A DNA stretch of 64,000 bases. Origin: Burkholderiales bacterium Ga0077547 (lineage in GTDB: Bacteria; Pseudomonadota; Gammaproteobacteria; Burkholderiales; Burkholderiaceae_C). Position numbers and translations under genes: made by a program. Each line of letters begins with the position of its first letter. The first letter of the stretch is position 1. The stretch lies in contig LNEY01000017.1 in the NCBI GenBank assembly GCA_001464195.1, positions 41,710-105,709 on the forward strand, written 5' to 3'. The notes under the pieces are model-generated. The model was given only the letters and a program-made list of their open reading frames with translations, was not told the origin of the DNA and did not search any database. Below, piece by piece: positions 8,571 to 16,480 of the stretch.

Positions 8571-10565
8571 TTACTTGTACAGCACCGACGGCAGCCACAG
8601 ACCGATGGCCGGAAACTGGTACAGCAGGATGATCGCGACCACCTGGATGCCCATGAACGGCAGCATGCCGGAGAAGATCTGGTTCAGCGTCACGTGCGGC
8701 GGGCTCACGCCCTTCAGGTAGAACGCCGCCATCGCCACCGGCGGGCTCAAGAAGGCGGTTTGCAGGTTCAGCGCCACCAGCAGACCGAAGAACAGCGGGT
8801 CGACGCCAAAGTTGTCCAGCAGTGGAATGAAGATGGGCATGAAGATCACGATGATCTCGGTCCACTCCAGCGGCCACCCCAGGATGAAGATGATCACCTG
8901 GCTCAGCACCAGGAATTCGGTCTTCGTCAGGTTCATGCCGAGCACCCAGCTCTCGACCAGTTCCTGCCCCCCGAGCAGCGCAAACGCGGCCGAAAAGATG
9001 GACGAGCCGACGAACAGCCAGCACACCATCGCCGAGGTCTTGGCCGTCAGGTAGACCGACTCGGTCACCACCCGCATGTTCAGCTGCTTGTAGGCGGCCG
9101 CCAGCACGAACCCGCCCAGCGCCCCCACGGCGGCCGCCTCGGTCGGCGTGGTGAGGCCGAACACGATCGAGCCGAGCACGGACAGGATCAGCACCAGCAG
9201 CGGGAAAAAGGACGACAGCAGCATCTTGAAGATCTCAAGCCGCGCGTAGCTGAGCAACGCATAGAACGCGAGCAGTGCGGCACCGCTTGCGCCGAGGCCG
9301 ATCCAGTAGCCGGTGGAGGCTGCGCGCGGTTCGCCGGCCAGCGCTGGCGCCGATGGGGCTGTCGGTGCGGCGCCGGCAGGTTCAGCCAGCCCGTCGGTCG
9401 TTGCGGTCACCGGGGGCTGAGGCGCCGCTTCAGTCGCAGCGGCGGGATCGGCGGGCGGTTCTGCCAGATCGCCGGGCGGCTCGGCCAGTCCACCGTCGGT
9501 CGGTGGTTCGGCCAAGCCTCCGTCGTCCATTGGCGGCTCGGCCAGTCCACCTTCGTCGGGTGCCGACGGCTCGGCCACCTCGTCGCCCATCGCCTGCAGG
9601 CCCGTCACGTCCTCGACAGGCAGCGGCGCGGTGGCGGCGCGGTAGCTGCTGATCGCGACGACCGCGAACAGGATCGCCGGCAGCAGGGCAATGAACAACT
9701 GCTTCAGGATGTAGGCGATCGGCACATCGGCATTGCGGCGTCCGCGCAGCGCGGTCATCAGGCCCGGCAGCGCACGCTGGTCGCCAGAGCGCGCCAAGCG
9801 CTGGGTCTGGGCAGGCAAGGGCACCTTGCGTGCCTCGGCCGACAGGGGCGGCGCCATGTCCGGCCGCACCTTGGCCAGGATGATCACGTACATGATGTAC
9901 AGGCCGGCCAGCATCAGGCCCGGAAAGAACGCACCGGCGTACAGCTTCACGACCGACACGCCTGCGGTCGCGCCGTAGACGATCAGCATGACCGACGGCG
10001 GAATCAGGATGCCCAGGCAGCCCCCGGCGGTGATGGCGCCGGCAGAAAGCGGCACGCTGTAGCCGCCGCGCAGCATCGCTGGCAGCGCCAGCAGGCCCAT
10101 CAGCGTGACCACGGCGCCCACGATGCCGGTGGCGGTGGCAAACACCGCACAGGTCACCAAGGTGGCCACCGCCAGCGCACCCGGCAGCCGAGACAGCGCG
10201 AGGTGCAAGCTCTGGAAGAGCTTCTCGATCAGGTTGGCACGTTCAACCAGGTAGCCCATGAAGACGAACAGCGGGATGCTGATCAGCACGTCGTTGGCCA
10301 TCACCTTGTAGGCCGACTGCACCATCAGGTCGAGCGTCTTGTGGATGTTCTGGTCGTACGCCCACCAGGTGAAGCCCATGCCCATGCCCATCAGCGTGAA
10401 CGCGGTCGGGAAGCCCAGCATGATCGCCACCACCACCAGCGACAGCATCAGCAGGCCGATGTGGCCGTTGGTGATCTTGTCGACGCTGATCAGCATGTAC
10501 AGCGCTCCAGCGATGATGAGTGCCATCAGCGTGAAGCCGAACCACAGTTCCTTGCGGACCTTCAT
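8571..10565 (-). CDS. dctM: TRAP transporter large permease DctM with a Pro-rich insert
   Basis: A 664-residue membrane protein of the DctM family, the large subunit of tripartite ATP-independent periplasmic transporters that import organic acids with Na+. Family regions are clear at the N-terminal half (FVFMGYLVERANLIEKLFQS, GGCLGILIPPSVMLIVYGAT) and C-terminal half (TTPTEAAAVGALGGFVLAAA, LEWTEIIVIFMPIFIPLLDN). Ordinary DctM has about 430 residues. The excess comes from an extra helix pair and a hydrophilic insert (about 9330-9610) with four GLAEPP/DLAEPP repeats followed by an Ala/Pro-rich stretch. Start ATG overlaps dctQ by 4 bp. Confidence 0.93.
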   Translation of the reverse strand: MKVRKELWFGFTLMALIIAGALYMLISVDKITNGHIGLLMLSLVVVAIMLGFPTAFTLMGMGMGFTWWAYDQNIHKTLDLMVQSAYKVMANDVLISIPLFVFMGYLVERANLIEKLFQSLHLALSRLPGALAVATLVTCAVFATATGIVGAVVTLMGLLALPAMLRGGYSVPLSAGAITAGGCLGILIPPSVMLIVYGATAGVSVVKLYAGAFFPGLMLAGLYIMYVIILAKVRPDMAPPLSAEARKVPLPAQTQRLARSGDQRALPGLMTALRGRRNADVPIAYILKQLFIALLPAILFAVVAISSYRAATAPLPVEDVTGLQAMGDEVAEPSAPDEGGLAEPPMDDGGLAEPPTDGGLAEPPGDLAEPPADPAAATEAAPQPPVTATTDGLAEPAGAAPTAPSAPALAGEPRAASTGYWIGLGASGAALLAFYALLSYARLEIFKMLLSSFFPLLVLILSVLGSIVFGLTTPTEAAAVGALGGFVLAAAYKQLNMRVVTESVYLTAKTSAMVCWLFVGSSIFSAAFALLGGQELVESWVLGMNLTKTEFLVLSQVIIFILGWPLEWTEIIVIFMPIFIPLLDNFGVDPLFFGLLVALNLQTAFLSPPVAMAAFYLKGVSPPHVTLNQIFSGMLPFMGIQVVAIILLYQFPAIGLWLPSVLYK

Positions 10566-11185
10566 GACCGGCCCCCCGCGTCCTTGACCACCAGCTTGTC
10601 GAGGGCTGCAATGTCCGAGTCCTTCACGTTCACCATCTCTTTCAATTTCTCGACGTCGACTTCTTCAACGTCATCGCCGCGCTTGGGCCACACCCCGTCG
10701 CGGATGCAAACGCCACAACGCAGCATCTCGACCAGTCCCTGCAACAGCAACGCGCCACCGGCGATCGGGATGATGAACTTGAAGGGGTACAGCGGCAGCG
10801 CATCGGCCGAGAACGTCTGCTCGCGGATCGCCAGCGATTCCTGCGCGAAGGTCCAGCCCGCCCAGGTCAGTGCAACGATGCCCGGCAGGAAGAAGAGCAC
10901 GTAAAGGATCAGGTCCAGCGTGGCCTGCGTGCGGGGCCGGAAGAAGCCGTAGAGCACGTCGCCGCGGACATGGCCGTTCTTCGACAGGGTGTAGGCGCCA
11001 GCGGTCATGAACAGCGTGCCGTACAGCATGATCTGGGCATCAAGCACCCAGGCGTGCGGCTGGTTCAGCGCATAGCGCGAGAACACTTCCCAGCAGATCA
11101 GTGCGGTCAGCCCGACCACGGTCCAGGCGAAGAACTTGCCGATGAAGGTCGACAGCTTGTCGACGGCGAGCATGAACGATTGCAT
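10562..11185 (-). CDS. dctQ: TRAP transporter small permease DctQ
   Basis: A 207-residue protein with four hydrophobic segments, including FAWTVVGLTALICWEVFSRY and LYVLFFLPGIVALTWAGWTF, as in DctQ (usually ~170 residues). The conserved segment beginning NQPHAWVLDAQIMLYGTLFM is also present. DctQ pairs with DctM in the membrane and docks the solute-binding DctP. The C-terminal ~45 residues are an extra hydrophilic, Asp/Glu/Lys/Val-rich tail (VEEVDVEKLKEMVNVKDSDI), longer than usual. It overlaps dctM by ATGA and lies 94 bp downstream of dctP, behind a strong hairpin. Confidence 0.93.
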   Translation of the reverse strand: MQSFMLAVDKLSTFIGKFFAWTVVGLTALICWEVFSRYALNQPHAWVLDAQIMLYGTLFMTAGAYTLSKNGHVRGDVLYGFFRPRTQATLDLILYVLFFLPGIVALTWAGWTFAQESLAIREQTFSADALPLYPFKFIIPIAGGALLLQGLVEMLRCGVCIRDGVWPKRGDDVEEVDVEKLKEMVNVKDSDIAALDKLVVKDAGGRS

Positions 11186-11235
11186 GGAGACTCCTGGCGC
11201 CGCCCGCGCCGTGCGGACGATGAAGCACTGTCAAC

Positions 11236-11265
11236 GACAAGGGGCACCTCGCGGTGCCCCTTGTC
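11236..11265 (-). promoter_or_regulatory. Hairpin between dctP and dctQ
   Basis: A perfect 13 bp stem, GACAAGGGGCACC (11236-11248) and its reverse complement (11253-11265), with a TCGC loop, lies just after the dctP stop. A second small hairpin GATCCC-GCAA-GGGATC (11266-11281) overlaps the stop codon itself. No long T-run follows on the minus strand, so it is more likely an mRNA-stabilising or attenuating element than a full terminator. It would allow more binding protein DctP than permease, as TRAP systems need. Confidence 0.7.
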
Positions 11266-11279
11266 GATCCCGCAAGGGA

Positions 11280-12410
11280 TCAAGCCTTCTTGGCGCCTGA
11301 CTTGAAGTAGTGGTTGTAAGCCAGCTTGAAATCGACGGTGTAGTCGTTCTGCCACTGTCCCACGCGCTCGGCGAACGCGCGTTGCGAGTCGAGCACCTTC
11401 TTGAACAGCGGATTTTCTGCTGCCTTTTTCTCGATGGTCTTGTCCCATGCGGCCAACTGGGCCTTCAGCACGGCATCGGGCGTCTTGTAGAACTTGACGC
11501 CGGCCTTCTTCATGGCGATGTAGTCCTGAGAATTGCGTTGTGCCGCCTTCCAGCTCATGTCCGCGCTGGCGGCTTGCACGCCGTATTCGATGATGGCCTT
11601 CAGCTCAGCGGGCAACGCATCGAGCTTGCTCTTGTTGAACAGCACTTCGAATTGTTCGCTGCTTTGATGGAAGCTCTGCAACATGCAGTTCTTCACCACG
11701 TCCGGGAAGCCGAGCAGCCGGTCGGACGATGCATTGTTGAACTCGGCAGCGTCGATCAGGCCGCGGTCCAGTGCGGGCACGATCTCACCCGCGGGCAGCG
11801 GATTCACCGCCGTGCCCATTTCGGTGTACACGTCCACGGCCAGGCCGACGGTGCGGTATTTCAGGCCCTTCATGTCTTCGACCTTCGCGATCGGCTTCTT
11901 GAACCAGCCCAGCGGTTGCACCGGCATGGGGCCGTACATGTACGAAGCCACATCCAGGTTCAGGCTTTTGTAGATCTCGGCAACCAGCTCCTTGCCGCCG
12001 CCGTAGTTGTGCCAGGCCAGCACGGTGTTGGCATCCATGCCGAAGCCCGGGCCCGACCCCCACAGTGCCAATGCCGAGTTCTTGCCGTACCAGTAAGCGA
12101 TGACGCCGTGGCCACCGTCGAGCGTGCCCTTGCTCACCGCATCGAGCAGCTGGAAGGCTGGCACGACCGAGCCGGCCGGCAGCACGTCGATCTTCAGGCG
12201 GCTGCCCGCCATGTCGTTGACCTTCTTCGCAAAATCCAGCGCGTACTCGTGAAAGATGTCTTTCGCCGGCCAGGTGCTCTGAAATCGAAGGCTGGTGGTC
12301 TGTGCGCGAGACACCATCGGTGCGGCCAGTGCGCCCGTGGCGACGGCGCCGGTGGCGGCCCGCTTCAGGAATCGGCGGCGCGGGGCAGCTTTCTTGTCGG
12401 GGGTGGTCAT
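11280..12410 (-). CDS. dctP: TRAP transporter solute-binding protein DctP (Tat-exported)
   Basis: A 376-residue periplasmic binding protein. The N-terminus has a twin-arginine signal (RRRFLKRAATGAVATGALAA, cleavage after SRA) following a short charged leader. The mature part fits the DctP family (SLRFQSTWPAKDIFHEYALD; WFKKPIAKVEDMKGLKYRTV; ALDRGLIDAAEFNNASSDRL) of the type that binds 2-oxo or hydroxy carboxylates. Substrate cannot be deduced from sequence alone. ATG at 12410 is chosen because it directly precedes the Tat signal. Tat rather than Sec export is common for this subgroup. First gene of dctP-dctQ-dctM. Confidence 0.92.
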   Translation of the reverse strand: MTTPDKKAAPRRRFLKRAATGAVATGALAAPMVSRAQTTSLRFQSTWPAKDIFHEYALDFAKKVNDMAGSRLKIDVLPAGSVVPAFQLLDAVSKGTLDGGHGVIAYWYGKNSALALWGSGPGFGMDANTVLAWHNYGGGKELVAEIYKSLNLDVASYMYGPMPVQPLGWFKKPIAKVEDMKGLKYRTVGLAVDVYTEMGTAVNPLPAGEIVPALDRGLIDAAEFNNASSDRLLGFPDVVKNCMLQSFHQSSEQFEVLFNKSKLDALPAELKAIIEYGVQAASADMSWKAAQRNSQDYIAMKKAGVKFYKTPDAVLKAQLAAWDKTIEKKAAENPLFKKVLDSQRAFAERVGQWQNDYTVDFKLAYNHYFKSGAKKA

Positions 12411-12744
12411 GGTGGATCTCCTGGCTGGTGTTGTTGAACTGCTATTTTTCGATCGCTCGGCGTGTTGCCGTCGCACCTGAAATTATCGACCCGATGCTGA
12501 CACGGGGCCGACACGCCCGGGTGCCGAGTCTAGGTACTTACGCCCGGTCCACCATCGCTGATGGCCATGCCCTTGGCTGGTGCATTCGACCCGTTGGCAT
12601 CGATCCCCCGCGGTGATCAGCGCACCTTTGGGACAGGCCGGAGAAGGGGCGCGAATCCCCCGCTTCTTTCGCTCAAGTGCGCCGCCGAGCCGGGAACAAT
12701 CGTGCAACGCGGCTCCCGCGTGACCCTTTTCAACGCACCCGCCC
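12411..12744. other. Divergent intergenic region dctP / flhB
   Basis: A 334 bp region between the divergent dctP and flhB starts. It must contain both promoters. No coding sequence, long repeat or clear sigma-54 or sigma-28 promoter could be recognised. A CTAGGTACTTAC element around 12531-12542 is the only AT-richer patch close to dctP. Confidence 0.5.
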
Positions 12745-13905
12745 ATGGCCGAGTCCGACGCACAAGACCGCAATCTCCCCGCCTCGGCGAGGCGGTTGAA
12801 GAAGGCGCGCGAAGACGGCAATGTGCCGCGCTCGCGCGACCTCGGCCACTTTGCGGCACTGGCTGCCGGCGGGCTGGGTCTGGTGGCGATGACGCCCACC
12901 TTGATCGCCTGGACGCAGGCGGGGCTGATCCGCAGCCTCAGCTTTGACGCCAGCGCGCGGCTCGGGCCGTCGGCGATGTTCGAGCGTCTGGCCGACCTGA
13001 CCGTGATGATGCTCTGGGTGGTCGTGCCGCTCGGGCTGTGGATGAGCTGCGTTGGCATCGCCAGCGCACTGGCGCTCGGGGGCTGGAACTGGACCTTGAA
13101 GCCGCTGATGCCCAAGTCCACGCCGTTCAACCTGCCCGCCGGCATCAGCCGCCTGCTGTCGAAGCAACATGTGATCGATGCCCTGAAGGCGTCGCTGCTG
13201 GCGATACTGCTGGGCACGGTGGGGTGTCTCTACCTCTACTTTCACTTCGACGAGTTCCGCAGCCTGATGGGCATGCCGCTGACCACCGGGCTCGCCCAGG
13301 CTGGTTCGGCCCTGCAAGGCGGGCTGTGGCTGTTGCTGGGCGTGCTGGCGGCGTTCGCAGCGGTGGATGCGCCGCTGCAGCGCTATCTGAATGCCAGCAA
13401 GCTGAAGATGACGGCGCAGGAGGTGAAGCAGGAGCACAAGGAGTCCGAGGGCAGCCAGGAGGTCAAGGGCCGTCGTCGCCAGCTGATGCGCGAGCTGTCG
13501 CGCCGCCGCATGCTGGCCGCCGTGCCCACCGCCGACCTGGTGGTGATGAACCCGACCCACTACGCGGTCGCGCTGAAGTACGACGAGGCACTGATGGGCG
13601 CGCCGCGCGTGGTGGCCAAGGGCGCCGACCTGCTCGCGATGACGATCCGAGACACCGCCCGCACTGCCCAGGTCCCGGTGCTGCAGGCCCCGGTGCTGGC
13701 CCGCGCGCTGTATGCCCACGCCGAACTCGACCGAGAAATCCCGACCGCACTCTTCGCGGCCGTGGCGCAGGTGCTGGCCTACGTGTACCAACTGCGTGCC
13801 GCCATGACCGGCCGCGGCGCCATGCCTGGCGACCTGCCTGAACTGGTGGTGCCGCCGGAACTCGATCCGCACAACACGCCGAAAGATCACGTCGATCTGG
13901 CGTGA
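12745..13905 (+). CDS. flhB: Flagellar export switch protein FlhB
   Basis: A 386-residue protein starting MAESDAQDRNLPASARRLKK, with the typical basic N-terminus, four transmembrane helices and a cytoplasmic domain with the autocleavage motif NPTH (NPTHYAVALKYDEALMGAPR) at about residue 269. Cleavage between N and P is how FlhB switches from hook to filament export in concert with FliK. All catalytic features are present. It opens the second flagellar block. It is separated from flhA by 490 bp carrying a large inverted repeat rather than being directly adjacent. Confidence 0.97.
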   Translation: MAESDAQDRNLPASARRLKKAREDGNVPRSRDLGHFAALAAGGLGLVAMTPTLIAWTQAGLIRSLSFDASARLGPSAMFERLADLTVMMLWVVVPLGLWMSCVGIASALALGGWNWTLKPLMPKSTPFNLPAGISRLLSKQHVIDALKASLLAILLGTVGCLYLYFHFDEFRSLMGMPLTTGLAQAGSALQGGLWLLLGVLAAFAAVDAPLQRYLNASKLKMTAQEVKQEHKESEGSQEVKGRRRQLMRELSRRRMLAAVPTADLVVMNPTHYAVALKYDEALMGAPRVVAKGADLLAMTIRDTARTAQVPVLQAPVLARALYAHAELDREIPTALFAAVAQVLAYVYQLRAAMTGRGAMPGDLPELVVPPELDPHNTPKDHVDLA

Positions 13906-13906
13906 T

Positions 13907-14192
13907 GCTGCCGAGGGCGCGGGGTGACCGGCTCCGCTCGTGTCCCCCGGGCCGGTTGACCGCACAGCCGCTTCGAGTCGAGCGGATCCGGCCCTCCTCC
14001 TTTACCTCGCTACGCCGGTCACCCCGCGCCCTCGGCAGCGGCGCCACCGTTGCACGCCAAGGATTTCAACTCCTCAACTGCTTCGGTGGATGCAGGAGCG
14101 CTGCGGTGGGCCGCTGTGTGGAGTGAAGTAAAGGAGGAGGGCCGACTCGACTTGATCCGAAGCGAACGGCTGGTGAACCGGCCCGGGGGACA
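13907..14192. repeat. Nested inverted-repeat element between flhB and flhA
   Basis: The flhB-flhA gap (13906-14395) contains three exact inverted pairs. Pair A has 25 bp arms at 13907-13931 and 14015-14039. Pair B has 17 bp arms (TGTCCCCCGGGCCGGTT at 13941-13957 and its complement at 14176-14192). Pair C has 16 bp arms (GGCCCTCCTCCTTTAC at 13990-14005 and its complement at 14128-14143). B and C together form one imperfect ~65 bp-arm palindrome, and A overlaps its left arm, so two alternative folds are possible. The arm carrying CCTCCTCCTTTAC resembles dispersed repeats of Burkholderiales genomes. From 14193 to the flhA ATG I see no further structure or gene. Confidence 0.78.
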
Positions 14193-14395
14193 TGAACGCA
14201 ACACAGCGGCCCACTGCAGTGCTCAGTCGCTGATCTCAGAACGCATAGCTCAAAACTGCCCACCCTTCGCCCCCTTTATCCGGCTCAAGTTTGGGCGATG
14301 CCTCGGAACAATGGAACGCATCGAACAGCGCATTTCATGTCCGCACATCTCCCCTTCCCACAGCCGTTGACGGCCACCGTCATGGTCAGCGCACG

Positions 14396-16480
14396 ATGAA
14401 CCCACTGCAGCAAGCGAAGGCCTGGCTGGGCCCGAACGCCACCGCGATCCGGGCGTTGATGGCGCCGCTGTTCATCGTGATGGTGCTCGCGATGATGGTG
14501 CTGCCGCTGCCGCCCTTCGTGCTCGACCTGCTGTTCACCTTCAACATCGCGATGGCGCTGATGGTGATGATGGTCGCGGCCTACATGGTCAAGCCGCTGG
14601 ACTTCGCCGCCTTTCCAACGGTGATCCTGCTCACCACCTTGCTGCGGCTGTCCTTGAACGTGGCGTCCACGCGCGTCGTGCTGCTCGAAGGTCACACCGG
14701 CCCGGGTGCTGCCGGTGCGGTGATCGAATCGTTCGGCCACTTCTTGATTGGCGGCAATTTCGCGGTCGGTCTGATCGTTTTCGCGATCCTGGTGGTGATC
14801 AACTTCATCGTGGTCACCAAGGGTGCGGAGCGCATTGCCGAGGTTGGCGCGCGCTTCACATTGGATGCAATGCCCGGCAAGCAGATGGCGATCGACGCCG
14901 ACCTGAACGCCGGTTTGATCGACGAGAAGGAAGCCAAGCGCCGTCGCGCTGAAGTCGGCGACGAGGCGGAGTTCTTCGGCTCGATGGACGGTGCCAGCAA
15001 GTTCGTGCGCGGCGATGCGATTGCCGGCCTGATGATCCTGGTCATCAACATCATCGGCGGCTTCATCATCGGCGTCGCGCAGCACGGCCTGTCGGCCGGG
15101 CAGGCTGCCGACAGCTACATCGTGCTGGCCGTCGGTGACGCGCTGGTCGCCCAGATTCCCGGCCTGCTGATCTCTGTCGCGGCCGCGATGGTGGTCTCGC
15201 GCGTCGGCAAGGGCAACGATGTCGGCACCCAGATCGCCGCGCAGATGTTCAACTCACCGCGTGCGCTCGCCATCACCGCAGGCGTCATCGGCACGCTGGG
15301 CCTGATCCCTGGCATGCCGCACGTGGTGTTCCTCCTCATCGCCTCCGGACTTGGCTACGCGGCCTACTGGATGCGTGAGCGCGACCGCATCGCCCGCGAG
15401 GCACCGCCGCCAGCGGCTGCCGCGATGCCAGAACCCAACGCCGAAGCCACCTGGGACGACCTGCTGCCCATCGATACGCTGGGCCTGGAGGTGGGTTACC
15501 GCCTGATCTCGCTCGTCGACAAGGCGCGCGAAGGCGACCTGCTGGCGCGCATCAAGGGCGTGCGGCGCAAGTTCGCGCAAGACGTGGGTTTCCTGCCGCC
15601 ACCCGTGCACATCCGCGACAACCTCGAGCTCAAGCCCAGCATGTACCGGCTGACCTTGCGCGGCGCGGTGGTGGGCGAGGGCGAGGCCTTCCCAGGCATG
15701 TGGCTGGCCATCAACCCGGGCGGCGCCACCACGCAACTGATCGGCACGCGCACCACCGACCCGGCCTTCGGGCTGCCCGCGGTGTGGATCGAGGACCGTC
15801 AGCGCGAGTCAGCCCAAATGAGTGGATTTACGGTGGTTGATTGCTCGACCGTCGTGGCGACCCATCTTTCACACTTGATGCAACTCCACGCTGCCAAGTT
15901 GCTGGGTCGTGTGGAGGTCCAGAACCTGGTCGAACACGTGACCAAGCTGGCCCCCAAGATGATCGAGGACGTGGTGCCCAAAATGGTCGCGATACCCGCA
16001 TTGCAAAAGGTTCTCCAGCTGCTGCTGGAAGAAGGCGTGCACATCCGCGACATGCGCTCCATCGTCGAGAGCCTGGCCGAGAACGCCTCCATCGTCACCG
16101 ACCCGGCCGAACTGGCACGCCGCATCCGCGTGCACCTGGCCCCGTCCATCGTTCAGCAGATCTACGGCCCGAGCAAGGAGCTCGACGTGATCGCACTGGA
16201 ACCCGAACTCGAACGCATGGTGGCGCAGGCGCTCACATCGCCGCATGGCGCGGCGCTGGACCCGGGCGTGGCCGACACGCTCGCCCGCCATGCCGCGGAT
16301 TCGGCCAAGCGCCAGGAAGACCTGGGGCTGCCCGCCTGCCTGCTGGTGCCGGATGCGATCCGTGCGCCGATGGCCCGTCTGCTCAAGCGCGCCGCACCCC
16401 GCATGCGGGTGCTGGCCCACAGCGAAATTCCTGAAACCCATTCGATCCGCATCGGGTCAGTCATCGGAGGCACCGCATGA
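14396..16480 (+). CDS. flhA: Flagellar export gate protein FlhA
   Basis: A 694-residue protein with about eight N-terminal transmembrane helices and a large cytoplasmic ring domain. The FHIPEP-family core is visible (LLRLSLNVASTRVVLLEGHT; GFIIGVAQHGLSAGQAADSY; DALVAQIPGLLISVAAAMVV), as is the C-terminal domain (EVQNLVEHVTKLAPKMIEDV). FlhA forms the nonameric platform for chaperone-substrate docking and uses the proton motive force. ATG 14396 is chosen; upstream in-frame codons extend into the repeat and lack conservation. Its stop overlaps the flhF start (ATGA), so the two are coupled. Confidence 0.97.
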   Translation: MNPLQQAKAWLGPNATAIRALMAPLFIVMVLAMMVLPLPPFVLDLLFTFNIAMALMVMMVAAYMVKPLDFAAFPTVILLTTLLRLSLNVASTRVVLLEGHTGPGAAGAVIESFGHFLIGGNFAVGLIVFAILVVINFIVVTKGAERIAEVGARFTLDAMPGKQMAIDADLNAGLIDEKEAKRRRAEVGDEAEFFGSMDGASKFVRGDAIAGLMILVINIIGGFIIGVAQHGLSAGQAADSYIVLAVGDALVAQIPGLLISVAAAMVVSRVGKGNDVGTQIAAQMFNSPRALAITAGVIGTLGLIPGMPHVVFLLIASGLGYAAYWMRERDRIAREAPPPAAAAMPEPNAEATWDDLLPIDTLGLEVGYRLISLVDKAREGDLLARIKGVRRKFAQDVGFLPPPVHIRDNLELKPSMYRLTLRGAVVGEGEAFPGMWLAINPGGATTQLIGTRTTDPAFGLPAVWIEDRQRESAQMSGFTVVDCSTVVATHLSHLMQLHAAKLLGRVEVQNLVEHVTKLAPKMIEDVVPKMVAIPALQKVLQLLLEEGVHIRDMRSIVESLAENASIVTDPAELARRIRVHLAPSIVQQIYGPSKELDVIALEPELERMVAQALTSPHGAALDPGVADTLARHAADSAKRQEDLGLPACLLVPDAIRAPMARLLKRAAPRMRVLAHSEIPETHSIRIGSVIGGTA

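Noticed and set aside
8694..10904. A 736-codon open frame on the plus strand opposite dctM/dctQ
   Set aside because: It is rich in Arg, His, Gln and Gly without domains, as expected of an antisense frame of GC-rich coding DNA, and dctM/dctQ on the other strand are clearly real.
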